In this document: piece after piece, positions 16,911 through 26,800 of the stretch | How the letters are laid out: the number at the start of each line of letters is the position of its first letter | How positions within the stretch are numbered: position 1 is the first letter of the stretch | Source: an uncultured Lachnospiraceae bacterium | GTDB lineage: Bacteria; Bacillota; Clostridia; Lachnospirales; Lachnospiraceae | Assembly (NCBI GenBank): GCA_946405625.1 | Contig: CAMJHQ010000003.1 | Span: 62,001 to 126,000, forward strand | Reading direction: 5' to 3' | DNA: 64,000 nucleotides | Made by a program: the position numbers and the translations under genes | The notes under the pieces: model-generated | Database searches by the model: none | Seen by the model: the letters and a program-made list of their open reading frames with translations, nothing else | Told to the model about the DNA's origin: nothing

Positions 16911-18275
16911 TCAGTTCTTAAAGCTGTGAATAGGTGCAGGAATTCTTCCCTCTCTGTTTATAAATTCAGAACAATCATATTTATTGACCGGCATAATAGG
17001 AGCTTCTCCGAGAAGTCCGCCGAGAACTATCTTATCTCCAACCTCTTTACCCGGTACAGGAATTATACGGACAGCCGTAGTCTTCTGATTGATCATACCG
17101 ATGGCCATTTCATCTGCGATAATTCCTGAAATCGTTGAAGCAGATGTATCTCCCGGGATTGCGATCATATCAAGACCTACGGAGCATACGCATGTCATAG
17201 CCTCAAGCTTTTCTATAGTAAGTGATCCTACATTTACAGCATCGATCATGCCCTGATCCTCACTCACCGGAATAAATGCTCCCGAAAGTCCTCCTACATA
17301 TGAAGATGCCATGATACCGCCCTTCTTAACCTGATCGTTGAGAAGTGCAAGAGCAGCTGTTGTACCGGGAGCTCCAACTCTTTCAAGACCTATAAGCTGA
17401 AGAATATCAGCAACCGAGTCACCTATTGCAGGTGTTGGAGCAAGACTGAGATCGATAATTCCGAACGGAACGCCAAGACGCTTTGAAGCTTCCTGAGCAA
17501 CGAGCTGTCCAACTCTTGTGATCTTAAATGCAGTCTTCTTTATAGTCTCGCAGAGAACCTCAAAGCTCTCCCCCTTAACACTTTCAAGTGCAGTCTTTAC
17601 AACACCGGGTCCGCTGACACCTACATTTATTACGCAGTCACCTTCTGTAACTCCATGAAATGCACCGGCCATGAAAGGATTATCATCAGGTGCATTACAA
17701 AATACAACAAATTTGGCACATCCGATTGCATCTCTATCCGCTGTAATATCGGCTGTCTTCTTAACAATCTCACCGATGAGTCTTACAGCATCCATGTTAA
17801 GTCCTGTCTTTGTAGAACCGCAGTTTACGGAGCTGCAGACAAGTTCAGTCTCAGCAAGAGCCTGTGGTATTGATTCAATAAGCAGCCTGTCAGCCTTTGT
17901 CATGCTCTTGGAGACAATAGCCGAATATCCACCGAGGAAATTTACTCCAACCTCATGAGCTGCCTTATCAAGAACCTTTGCTATCTTTACAAAATCTTCC
18001 GAAGTCTTACAAACAGAACCACCGACAAGTGCAATAGGTGTAACGGATATTCTTTTATTTACAATCGGAATTCCGTAATCCTTTGTAATATCATTTCCTG
18101 TCTTTACAAGATCCTTTGCAAGGGTTGTTATCTTGTTATATATATTTGTACAAGTATCATCTACATCAGTCCCTATACAATCAAGCAGAGATATACCCAT
18201 TGTAATAGTTCTTACATCAAGATTCATCTTGCCTATCATTTCATTTGTCTCAAGGACTTCATTAAGTGTAATCAA
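16911..18275 (-). CDS. PFL family protein (UPF0210/DUF711)
   Basis: A 454-residue protein of a widespread family of unknown biochemical role with similarity to glycyl radical enzyme folds. [23 protein letters not shown]-like [21 protein letters not shown]-type [14 protein letters not shown] and the C-terminal [25 protein letters not shown] support it. The start is TTG, nine bases after GAGG, and the start sequence [27 protein letters not shown] matches the family. It follows the ACT-domain gene by 40 bases; the pair is conserved in Firmicutes and archaea, which suggests that the ACT protein regulates it. Confidence 0.92.
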   Translation of the reverse strand: MITLNEVLETNEMIGKMNLDVRTITMGISLLDCIGTDVDDTCTNIYNKITTLAKDLVKTGNDITKDYGIPIVNKRISVTPIALVGGSVCKTSEDFVKIAKVLDKAAHEVGVNFLGGYSAIVSKSMTKADRLLIESIPQALAETELVCSSVNCGSTKTGLNMDAVRLIGEIVKKTADITADRDAIGCAKFVVFCNAPDDNPFMAGAFHGVTEGDCVINVGVSGPGVVKTALESVKGESFEVLCETIKKTAFKITRVGQLVAQEASKRLGVPFGIIDLSLAPTPAIGDSVADILQLIGLERVGAPGTTAALALLNDQVKKGGIMASSYVGGLSGAFIPVSEDQGMIDAVNVGSLTIEKLEAMTCVCSVGLDMIAIPGDTSASTISGIIADEMAIGMINQKTTAVRIIPVPGKEVGDKIVLGGLLGEAPIMPVNKYDCSEFINREGRIPAPIHSFKN

Positions 18276-18315
18276 GTTATATTACCTCACTTTCAAAATT
18301 TACATGTTTAATGCA

Positions 18316-18588
18316 CTAGATTCTATGCATCATCGCAAAAATCTCTTCCTTCTGAGCTTTAATCTGTACGCCGATCTCGTGGCCAATTGATTCAAGTTCA
18401 GATGCAATCTCAGCATGTGACTTTGTAGATGCAGATGTATCAACAAGCATCATCATATTAAAATACCCCTGCATAGTAGTCTGGGTAATATCATTTATAT
18501 TAATATTGTTATTTGCAAAGTATGTACATACCTTTGCTATAATTCCTACAGTATCTTTTCCTACAACCGTAACAACTGTTTTTGTCAT
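18316..18588 (-). CDS. ACT domain protein (UPF0237)
   Basis: A 90-residue protein consisting of a single ACT-type small-molecule binding domain, similar to GcvR halves. TVVGKDTVGIIAKVCTYFANNNININDITQT is typical. The ligand is not known. A GGAGGG site precedes the ATG. It leads the UPF0210-rng group. Confidence 0.92.
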   Translation of the reverse strand: MTKTVVTVVGKDTVGIIAKVCTYFANNNININDITQTTMQGYFNMMMLVDTSASTKSHAEIASELESIGHEIGVQIKAQKEEIFAMMHRI

Positions 18589-18676
18589 TGTCTTTCCCTC
18601 CGAAATCGTAATTATACTGTCATATAGTAAATATATTCATATATTGTATCAACAACGGTTATTCTAACATAGATAG

Positions 18677-18717
18677 GATAAAATAAAAAGAGCCGAAGTT
18701 TACCAAACTTCAGCTCT
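18677..18717 (-). terminator. Terminator after the zinc-ribbon membrane protein gene
   Basis: On the minus strand a 13-bp stem with one mismatch (AGAGCTGAAGTTT / AAACTTCGGCTCT, 3-base loop) is followed by TTTTTATTTTA. It lies 24 bases after the stop of the gene at 18741. Confidence 0.88.
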
Positions 18718-18740
18718 GATTACAGATAAAATTATACCAT

Positions 18741-20348
18741 TTATCCGACATTATATTCTCTGATCACCCAGTCATATTGTTCAAGACCGATATCTGTTCC
18801 GCACTGATGACAGATTCTTCCGTCAAGAAGTGAGATCGGTGAACCACAGCATTTGCATCTCATTACAGACGGAGCACATACAACCTGAGTCTTACATGCC
18901 GCTGATTTAGTCAGTGTAAGATTAAGCTTCTCTGATTTTCTACTGCATTTTTTTCCGTTATATGAAATAAGATTCAGCCCTGCTTCAACGTCTGCTATCT
19001 GAAGCCCCTGATCTACCCAATAGTTCCTGAGTGTAATATAATCCATATCCATATCGATCACATTAGTATAATTATTCAACAAACCACTTATGTCCTTATA
19101 TGAAAATGCATTTATCTGTTCTTTCGTATCAGCATAATGTATGGCAGCAATCTTGTTCTGCACATTTGAATAAAAACCGTTTATAGAAAACAGATCATCA
19201 AACTTCTTGACTATATTCTCTGTATTCTTATCATCTCTTGATGCGGCTTTAATCTTATCCAGAATTTTCTTAGATGTATAATTAGCTGATGCGCCGAATT
19301 GAATAAACGGAAATATACATACAATAAAGAAAAATACTCCGATAAATGTAAATGCAGCAGCCGGAAAAAGTGCTGAAAAAAGAGTGGCCATAAATGTCAT
19401 TATCGGTCCGGAGCCTGTTTCAGAAGCTACATCACCTGAAACACGAAATGCCCAGTAACTGCAGAATATAAGACATATCAATCCCCAAATGATACTGCTC
19501 AATACGATCATCTTATGTCTGAAATCTTTATATTTCTCATATTCTACATCATAATCTTTTCTCAGAGCAAAGTCGGATACTCTTAAACCGAGATCTTCAA
19601 CCATGAATTTTGTTCTGCAAAAATCACATCCATCAAGAAGATTCTCTCTTGTTGTCATCGAACCGCAGTTAGGACATATTATTTTATTAGTACCTGAACT
19701 TTTAGCATTTATAAGCGTATAACATGCTATATCCTTATCGACTCTGTTATATATACATTTTCCGTTCTTTGAAAAAACCGATCTGGCAGCTATATCCTCT
19801 TTGACATCGGTTATCTGATATTTGCCATCAAAATATGTTTTACTATATACGGCGCGTCCACCATAATTCTTTCTTATTGAATCAAGGTTGAATGCAACAC
19901 CCATTCTTTTCAATCTGTTTCTTCTGAAATCAAGGATATTTCTGTATATCTGAGTAACATTTTCCTGGATCGGTTCGTTTTCGGATCCGGTATTATATTT
20001 GAAAAATAAAGAAAGATTTGATCTGAATGCCGATATCAGGCGTTCGACAAGATTCTTATCCGCTTCGGCGCCATAGTTATTCAGGAAAAATCCGGTAAGC
20101 CCGTTCTTGATATCCTGTCCTATAAGGATCACATTATCCTTAAGCTTTCCCTTTTTCGCTGAGGACTGTTTTAGTTCGGAAATCGCCAACTTCAAAAGAA
20201 TGATTCCCGGAATAAGGAACAGAAGTCCAAAGACAAACATAGCGATCCGGCTTGCTATTCCAAATTCAGGATCTTTACTGAAGAAGCACATTTCAAGCAT
20301 TCCACCGCCTACCAAGATTAAAGCTATCGAGCCAAGGAGCATTCCCAT
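18741..20348 (-). CDS. Membrane protein with two zinc ribbons, unknown function
   Basis: A 535-residue protein that I do not recognise with certainty. Two membrane segments lie at the N-terminus (about 1-60) and two to three near residues 285-375. A first zinc ribbon (CPNCGS...CDFC) lies at about 225-245 and a second (CKCCGS...CHQCGT) close to the C-terminus. The region DDLFSINGFYSNVQNKIAAIHYADTKEQ has a loose resemblance to Tim44-like domains. ATG 20346-20348, seven bases after GGAGG, is preferred to the TTG in the ORF track. A terminator follows. Confidence 0.75.
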   Translation of the reverse strand: MGMLLGSIALILVGGGMLEMCFFSKDPEFGIASRIAMFVFGLLFLIPGIILLKLAISELKQSSAKKGKLKDNVILIGQDIKNGLTGFFLNNYGAEADKNLVERLISAFRSNLSLFFKYNTGSENEPIQENVTQIYRNILDFRRNRLKRMGVAFNLDSIRKNYGGRAVYSKTYFDGKYQITDVKEDIAARSVFSKNGKCIYNRVDKDIACYTLINAKSSGTNKIICPNCGSMTTRENLLDGCDFCRTKFMVEDLGLRVSDFALRKDYDVEYEKYKDFRHKMIVLSSIIWGLICLIFCSYWAFRVSGDVASETGSGPIMTFMATLFSALFPAAAFTFIGVFFFIVCIFPFIQFGASANYTSKKILDKIKAASRDDKNTENIVKKFDDLFSINGFYSNVQNKIAAIHYADTKEQINAFSYKDISGLLNNYTNVIDMDMDYITLRNYWVDQGLQIADVEAGLNLISYNGKKCSRKSEKLNLTLTKSAACKTQVVCAPSVMRCKCCGSPISLLDGRICHQCGTDIGLEQYDWVIREYNVG

Positions 20349-20366
20349 AATCAAACCTCCGAAAAT

Positions 20367-21164
20367 CTATAATTCAATAACATCTCCGGGTTCATCACGC
20401 TTTGCAACATTCAGATTAAAGTCTCTGACATCATCAGAGAAAGGATTATCCTGTATTTCGGATTTAACCGTCTCATATGCAAGCTCTTCAAAATTGTTTT
20501 CTTTTGATAAATGACCAAGAGATATTGATATTATATGATCATTCAACAGTTCTTTAATCAGCCTTCCGGATGAATCATTTGATAAATGTCCTCTATCTCC
20601 GAGAATTCTTCTTTTAAGATCATATGGATAAGGCCCTACTTCAAGCATATGAACATCATGATTCGATTCAATAAGCATTGCATCACTGTTCATAAGAAAC
20701 TGACGCAGATCGTCATCATAACAACCCATATCCGTTGCAACTACTGCCTTTCTGCTTCCTTCATGAAAACTATAACAAACAGGTTCACGAGCATCATGAG
20801 ATATTGGATGAACTCTGATCTCAAGATTTCCCACAGAGAAAATATCATTACTTCCTATCTCTCTGAAAAGAGAGCTGTCATACTTACCCATATTTCTGCA
20901 TTCCTTGATACCCTGAATAGTACCCTCAGTTGCAAAAACTGGTATATCATATTTCCTGAGAAGCACTCCGAGCCCCTTGATATGATCATTATGTTCATGT
21001 GTTATCAGAACTCCGTCGATATCTTTCCCGGTATGGCCTGCTTTATTAAGTCCTTCTTCGATTTTCTTTAAACTGATGCCTGTATCAACCAGGATAACCG
21101 TATCTCCGTCTCCGATATAGGTACAGTTACCGCTGCTTCCACTGGCAATACTCATCATTCTCAT
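20367..21164 (-). CDS. WalJ/YycJ-like metallo-beta-lactamase fold hydrolase
   Basis: A 265-residue cytoplasmic enzyme of the MBL fold. The metal site is seen in VLITHEHNDHIKGLGVL, and ISHDAREPVCYSF and ESNHDVHML supply further ligands. SIASGSSGNCTYIG at the N-terminus is typical of the WalJ/YycJ group, which is thought to act on nucleic acids. In Bacilli this gene lies with the walRK system; no such genes are next to it here. It is 18 bases before the zinc-ribbon membrane protein gene and may be co-transcribed. Confidence 0.88.
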   Translation of the reverse strand: MRMMSIASGSSGNCTYIGDGDTVILVDTGISLKKIEEGLNKAGHTGKDIDGVLITHEHNDHIKGLGVLLRKYDIPVFATEGTIQGIKECRNMGKYDSSLFREIGSNDIFSVGNLEIRVHPISHDAREPVCYSFHEGSRKAVVATDMGCYDDDLRQFLMNSDAMLIESNHDVHMLEVGPYPYDLKRRILGDRGHLSNDSSGRLIKELLNDHIISISLGHLSKENNFEELAYETVKSEIQDNPFSDDVRDFNLNVAKRDEPGDVIEL

Positions 21165-21219
21165 ATATTATTTCCAATCAATTTAATAACTTATTGGGGA
21201 TAAATAAATAACACATAAA

Positions 21220-21264
21220 AAATTGCACATTTATAAATTGCATATATATAAATTACATATATAA
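21220..21264. repeat. Three degenerate 15-bp tandem repeats in an AT-rich gap
   Basis: AAATTGCACATTTAT, AAATTGCATATATAT and AAATTACATATATAA follow one another without gaps upstream of the MBL hydrolase gene. They differ by one to three bases. Function unknown; the region probably also holds that gene's promoter. Confidence 0.6.
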
Positions 21265-21290
21265 AATATATCAATCCCCTATATAATTAT

Positions 21291-21317
21291 AGGTGCCAAA
21301 AGAAACTTTTGACACCT
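21291..21317 (-). terminator. Terminator-like hairpin after ilvA
   Basis: A 12-bp stem with one mismatch (AGGTGTCAAAAG / CTTTTGGCACCT) lies 24 bases after the ilvA stop. The following minus-strand sequence is TATAATTATAT, a weak U-tract, so termination may be partial. Confidence 0.55.
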
Positions 21318-21340
21318 AAATTTTATCATTTATTCAGGCT

Positions 21341-22564
21341 TTAGAAAATAGCCTTCGGGCTCTTATCTATCGGTCTGTAGCCTTTTTCCTTAAGAACCTC
21401 AAATATCTTTTCCTTATGCTCAGGTCCAAAGGCCTCAAGCGTGATAACAAGTTCCACAGCTGTATTTCTGTTGAGTGATACAAACTGATTATGATCGAGC
21501 TTGATGATATTTCCCTGAAGCTCTGCAATTATATTCGAAACTTTACCAAGTTCTCCCGGCTTATCCGGAAGAAGAACCGATACAGTAAAGATACGGCTTC
21601 TTGCAATAAGTCCATGCTGAACAACCGAAGAAAGCGTGATGATATCCATATTTCCGCCGGATATAATGCTTACAACCTTCTTGCCTTCAGCCGGAAGATG
21701 CTTTAATGCAGCGACTGTAAGAAGTCCTGAATTTTCGGCTATCATCTTATGATTCTCGATCATATCAAGAAATGTAACTATAAGTTCGCTGTCTTCTACA
21801 GTTATTATCTCATCGATATTCTTCTGAATATACGGGAATATCTTTTCACCCGGTGTTTTTACTGCGGTACCGTCAGCTATTGTATTAACACCCGGAAGTG
21901 TTGTAACTGCACCTTTTTCAAGTGACACCTGCATACAGTTAGCTCCTGCAGGCTCAACACCTATAACCTTAATATTCGGATTCATCATCTTCGCAAGTGT
22001 CGATACACCTGTTGCAAGTCCGCCTCCTCCGATAGGTACAAGAATTATATCTACAAAAGGAAGTTCCTTCAGGATCTCCATAGCTACCGTACTTTGACCT
22101 GTTGCAACTCCGAGATCATCAAAAGGATGGATAAAAGTATATCCCTTCTCCTCAGCAAGCTTAAGAGCATATTCACAGGATTCATCATATACGTCTCCGT
22201 AGAGAACAACCTCAGCTCCATAGCTCTTCGTACGATTAACCTTTATAAGCGGAGTTGTTGTCGGCATAACGATCACAGCCTTAACTCCGTAAGCCTTTGC
22301 AGCATAAGCAACACCCTGTGCATGATTTCCCGCAGATGCTGTAATAAGTCCCTTCTCTCTTTCTTCATCAGAAAGCGTACTTATCTTATAATATGCACCC
22401 CTTATCTTATATGCACCTGTAACCTGCATATTTTCAGGTTTCAGATAAACTCTGTTACCTGTAAGATTACTGAAATATTCTGATTCAATGAGGCCTGTAT
22501 TACGAGCAACCTTTGAAACAACCTCGTATGCCTCTTCGCATTTCTCTCTGGTTATTGTATCCAT
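21341..22564 (-). CDS. ilvA: Threonine ammonia-lyase with ACT domain
   Basis: A 407-residue PLP enzyme that deaminates threonine to 2-oxobutyrate, the entry to isoleucine. The PLP lysine lies in TGAYKIRGAYYK (Lys53), SAGNHAQGVAYAA and the phosphate loop VPIGGGGLATG are present, and a single ACT domain fills the C-terminus (FTVSVLLPDKPGELGKV). The length fits the form with one ACT domain, used both for synthesis and degradation. Its ribosome site lies beside a hairpin that could affect translation. Other isoleucine/valine genes in the window (ilvN, ilvC) are 16 kb away. Confidence 0.95.
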   Translation of the reverse strand: MDTITREKCEEAYEVVSKVARNTGLIESEYFSNLTGNRVYLKPENMQVTGAYKIRGAYYKISTLSDEEREKGLITASAGNHAQGVAYAAKAYGVKAVIVMPTTTPLIKVNRTKSYGAEVVLYGDVYDESCEYALKLAEEKGYTFIHPFDDLGVATGQSTVAMEILKELPFVDIILVPIGGGGLATGVSTLAKMMNPNIKVIGVEPAGANCMQVSLEKGAVTTLPGVNTIADGTAVKTPGEKIFPYIQKNIDEIITVEDSELIVTFLDMIENHKMIAENSGLLTVAALKHLPAEGKKVVSIISGGNMDIITLSSVVQHGLIARSRIFTVSVLLPDKPGELGKVSNIIAELQGNIIKLDHNQFVSLNRNTAVELVITLEAFGPEHKEKIFEVLKEKGYRPIDKSPKAIF

Positions 22565-22616
22565 ACTAATACCTCGTCATCATTTACCAAAGGGACTTCC
22601 CTTCGGTAAGTAGTAT
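22563..22616 (-). promoter_or_regulatory. Hairpin covering the ilvA start region
   Basis: A 12-bp stem with one mismatch (TTACCGAAGGGA / TCCCTTTGGTAA, 22584-22609) lies in the ilvA leader. Outside it ATACTA can pair with TAGTAT at the very start codon, which would place the GAGG ribosome site in a closed loop. This suggests control of translation but is only inference. Confidence 0.4.
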
Positions 22617-22661
22617 TAAAATAATTAAATCTAACATCCGGCATTTTAAAGCCATGAAATA

Positions 22662-23624
22662 TTACTCTTCAAAATTGCCTGCGACTCCGCTATCCATAAT
22701 GATATCCGTATCCTTCTTGACATCAAAGTCAGCAAACAAAGCATTAATATATTCTTCCGGATCAAACTTCTGAAGATCGGTGATCTTCTCTCCAACACCG
22801 ATATATTTGATCGGACATTTAAGCTCATTCATAATGGCTATTGCAATACCACCCTTGGCAGTACCGTCAAGCTTAGTAAGAATGATTCCGTTAATCTCAG
22901 TTACTGTCGAGAACTGTCTGGCCTGTTCCAGAGCATTCTGGCCTGTTGATCCGTCAAGAACGATCATTGTTTCAACATAAGCTTCCGGATATTCTCGTTC
23001 TATAACTCTTCTCATTTTTGCAAGCTCATCCATGAGATTCTTCTTGTTATGAAGACGGCCGGCTGTATCTATAAGAAGAAGATCCGTCTTACGTGCCTTT
23101 GCTGCTTTAACTGCATCAAATACAACAGCTGAAGGATCAGCTCCTTCATTATGTGCAATAATATCCACTCCGGCTCTTTCAGCCCATGTACGAAGCTGTT
23201 CGATAGCTCCCGCTCTGAAGGTATCTGCAGCGGCAACCATTGTACGTCTTCCGTCGCCCTTATATAGAGCAGCAAGCTTTCCTACGGAAGTTGTCTTTCC
23301 GACACCATTTACGCCTATGATAAATACAACACTATGTGCATCCTCATAACAGTAAGCTGCATCATTCATAACTATCTGGTCACGAAGAATATTCTTAACG
23401 AGTTCCTTACATTCCTCGGCATCTGTAATTCCGAGTTCTTCTACCTTTTCTCTTAATTCATCGATAACCTTTTCCGTTGTTTCAAAACCCATATCTGACT
23501 CGATGAGTGTTTCTTCAAGATTGTCATAGAAATCATCATCGATTTTCTTTGTCTGCTTAAAAACATTGGATATATTCTGGCTGGTCTTCTTTAGACCTTC
23601 TTTTAATCTTTGAAAAAATCCCAT
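22662..23624 (-). CDS. ftsY: Signal recognition particle receptor FtsY
   Basis: A 320-residue SRP GTPase that docks the signal recognition particle at the membrane. It consists almost only of the NG domain, with a very short N-terminal segment (MGFFQRLKEGLKKTSQN). Motifs are GVNGVGKTTSVGKLA, DTAGRLHNKKNLMDEL, TKLDGTAKGG and YIGVGEKITDLQKFDPEEY. The GTG start in the ORF track lies in the ribosome site; the ATG at 23622-23624, five bases after GGAGG, is preferred. It follows smc across a gap with a long inverted repeat. Confidence 0.97.
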   Translation of the reverse strand: MGFFQRLKEGLKKTSQNISNVFKQTKKIDDDFYDNLEETLIESDMGFETTEKVIDELREKVEELGITDAEECKELVKNILRDQIVMNDAAYCYEDAHSVVFIIGVNGVGKTTSVGKLAALYKGDGRRTMVAAADTFRAGAIEQLRTWAERAGVDIIAHNEGADPSAVVFDAVKAAKARKTDLLLIDTAGRLHNKKNLMDELAKMRRVIEREYPEAYVETMIVLDGSTGQNALEQARQFSTVTEINGIILTKLDGTAKGGIAIAIMNELKCPIKYIGVGEKITDLQKFDPEEYINALFADFDVKKDTDIIMDSGVAGNFEE

Positions 23625-23655
23625 TTTTTCCTCCACGTAATTCAGTTTATTTCAG

Positions 23656-23733
23656 CAGGAGACACAATCGGTAATGCCCCTGAGATGACACAACTGGAAT
23701 GGTCACTCAGGGGCATTCCGATTGTGTCTCCTG
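23656..23733. repeat. Long near-perfect inverted repeat between smc and ftsY
   Basis: The left arm at 23656-23684 and the right arm at 23706-23733 are complementary over 28 bp with one bulged base (t23672). The outer part is CAGGAGACACAATCGG and the inner part AATGCCCCTGAG. The 21-base loop has a further TGAC/GTCA pairing. No T-run follows on either side, so it does not look like a simple terminator. The rest of the gap is AT-rich with nothing else recognisable. Confidence 0.85.
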
Positions 23734-23816
23734 AGATGACAATAATATTTAGTCTGCAAATATATTGACCATTCATATATTATAGCCGGCCAGATAATAT
23801 TGACCATCCAAATATA

Positions 23817-26800
23817 TTAATCGTCCAGGTCGTCTTCGATAAGATTAACAGAAACGAGTGTCGAAACACCTTTCTCCTGCATTGTAATACCGTACAAACG
23901 ATTTGCTGCCTCCATAGTACCCTTTCTGTGTGTGATAACTATGAACTGTGTTGACTTGGTAAGTCTGTCAAGATAATGTGCGAAATGTCCTACGTTTGCA
24001 TCATCCAAGGCAGCCTCGATCTCATCAAGGATACAGAATGGTGACGGCTTAAGACTCTGGATTGCAAAAAGAAGAGAAATCGCAGTAAGACTCTTCTCAC
24101 CACCCGAAAGCTGCATCATATTCTGAAGTTTCTTTCCCGGCGGCTGAGCATTTATTATTACACCTGTTTCAAGAAGATTTTCCTCATCAACAAGTGTAAG
24201 TGATGCTTTACCACCTCCGAAAAGCTCTTTGAATACCTTGGCAAACATTTCCTGAATATCCTTAAACTTCTCGGCGAATGTCTCCTTCATCGCCTTATCA
24301 AGATCGGCGATTATGCTCTTAAGATTCGCCTCTGCCTGAAGAATATCATCTCTTTGACCCTTCAGGAAGAAATATCTCTCGGATACATCCTTATATTCTT
24401 CAATTGCATTTACATTTACATCACCCAGTGCTTTGATCTTCTGCTTTACACTGTTTATGTCTTTCTTAAGAGATGCAGCAGTTCCGCATTCTTCATCTCT
24501 GAGTTCCGCAGCAGCACTGTAAGTCATCTGATATTCTTCCCACATATAATTTGTGAGATTATCCTTATCCGATTCAAGCTTTTCGAGAGTCATCTTGAGT
24601 GAATACTCAGACTTCTCGAGACCGCCGATCTGCTGTGTAAGTCCGTCTCTCTTCTCAAAGAACTGCTTATGATTCTTATTAATATCTTCTCTTTGAGTAG
24701 TAAGCTCTGCAAGCTTGTCAGCTATCTTTGCCATTTCCGTGGCATTATCAGCCTTCTGTTTCTTCAGTTCTTCATATTCTTCCTGAAGTGCTTCAACATT
24801 ATCGGACTGATCAAGAAGTCTTTCACGACAGTTTTCAATCTCATCCTCAACTCTGTCTTTATCAAGTCCAAGTCTGATAAGGTCACTCTCGATATATCCT
24901 TCGCTCTGCTTTACTGTACTTGCTTCAAGAGTTGCAGCCTGAACATCGTTTTCTCTTGCTGTTCTCTCTTCTTTCTTCTCAGTAAGCTCCTTCTCAAGCT
25001 TTTCTATAAGAACATTTCTGTCATTTATAGCATTTTCAGCCTGCTTACCCGAATCAAAAAGCTCTGCCTTATTATCTTCAATCTGTTTAACCTGTGTCTG
25101 AAGCTCCTGATTTTCCATATTGATCGATGCAAAATCAGCTTCAATCGCACTGAGTTTCTCTTCAATACCTGAAAGGCGGATATTCACAGAGTTCTGATCT
25201 ATAGAAAGTCTCTGAATCTGCTTCTGGAAATTATCACGCTGCTCCTTCAGAGAGTCTCTCTTCATCTTAAGATTCGTTTCTTCTTCTCTGGCTTTTCTGA
25301 GGAGATTATTAGTCTCACCTATCTCCTTTGTAATCTCATCAAGCTCTCTCTTACGACCGAGAAGATTACTGGAATTTCTGAAAGCTCCACCGGTCATAGC
25401 TCCGCCGGGATTAATAAGTTCTCCGGTAGGGGTGACAAGCCTGAGCGTCTGTCTGTATTTCTTCGCTATAGCAATTGCATTATCAATATTATCAACTACA
25501 ATACTTCTTCCGAGAAGACTTTCTATAATACCGCTGTACTTAGGATCTGTTTTAACAAGCTTAGAAGCAACTCCGATTACTCCCTTCTCCTTCAGTGCAT
25601 CCGGATCAACGCTTCCTCTGCTCTGTACGGTTGTTATAGGGAGAAATGTAGCCCTTCCTAGTTTGTTGGTTCTGAGATATGCGATCATATCCTTCGCCGT
25701 ACCTTCATCCTCGGTAACGATATTCTGAATACTTCCGCCAAGAGAAGTCTCTATGGCAGTCTCATATTCCTCATCAACCTTGATAATATCTGCAACAACT
25801 CCGACGATTCCCTTATACTGAGCCTTTTTCTCCATAACCTTACGGATACTTACGCCGTAGCCTTCATATCGCTCTGTCAGATTTCTGAGACTTTCATGTC
25901 TTGACTGAAGACTTATTACCTGCTGTGTATATTTTGAAATCTCATTCTTAACATCATTGCTTCTATCAGTCGACGCCCTGAGATCAGCCTCAGCCTTTTC
26001 AAGTTCTCTGGTATATCTGGTAATACCTTCTTCGATTGATTCTTTCTCTGATGTAAGTGTCTTCTTCTCAGCAGAAGCCTTCTCTTCTTCACTCTTATCA
26101 GCAAGATACTTGCTTCTGAGCTCAGTACGTCTGAGTTCGATATTCTCAAGCATCGTATCATATCTTGCAATCTTTTCTTTAAGACTTCCGCCTTCGTTCA
26201 TGAAGTCAATAATATCAGCTTTTGCCGAATTTATTGACTGTTCGATAGCCTCTTCTTCCATAAGAGCCTTATCACGGGCGAATTCAGCCTTTTTCAGAAT
26301 ATCTGATTTTTCTCTTAAAACATCCTGAATTCCATCTTTCTTTTTTGTTGTTTCTTCTATTTCTTTCTCAAGTCGGATTATTTCTGCCTTATATCTTTCT
26401 ATCTGAGAATGAATCTCTGTACCGCTTTTCTCTTCAGATTCGATTTTGGTCTGAATAACCTCCATCTGTCCGTCAGCTTCCTTATCGGCGACCTTCTTAT
26501 CATTAAGAAGGTTACGATACTCATCGATTTCCTCCTCTAACTGAGAAAGTTCCTCTTCAAGCTTGTTATATTCCTGTTTTGTATACTCAAACTCTTTATA
26601 TACTCTTTCAATATCAGCCTGTGTGATTTCAAGCTTCTCATTATTCTCTTTAAGCTTCTCATCAAGCTTATCAATCTCAAAAAGGAAGGAATTGATCTCA
26701 AGTTTCTTAAGCTCTTCTTTGAAACTCAGATATTCCTTAGCTTTTTCGGACTGGATACGGAGCGGTTCAACTCTTTCCTCAAGTCCGGAAAGTATATCAT

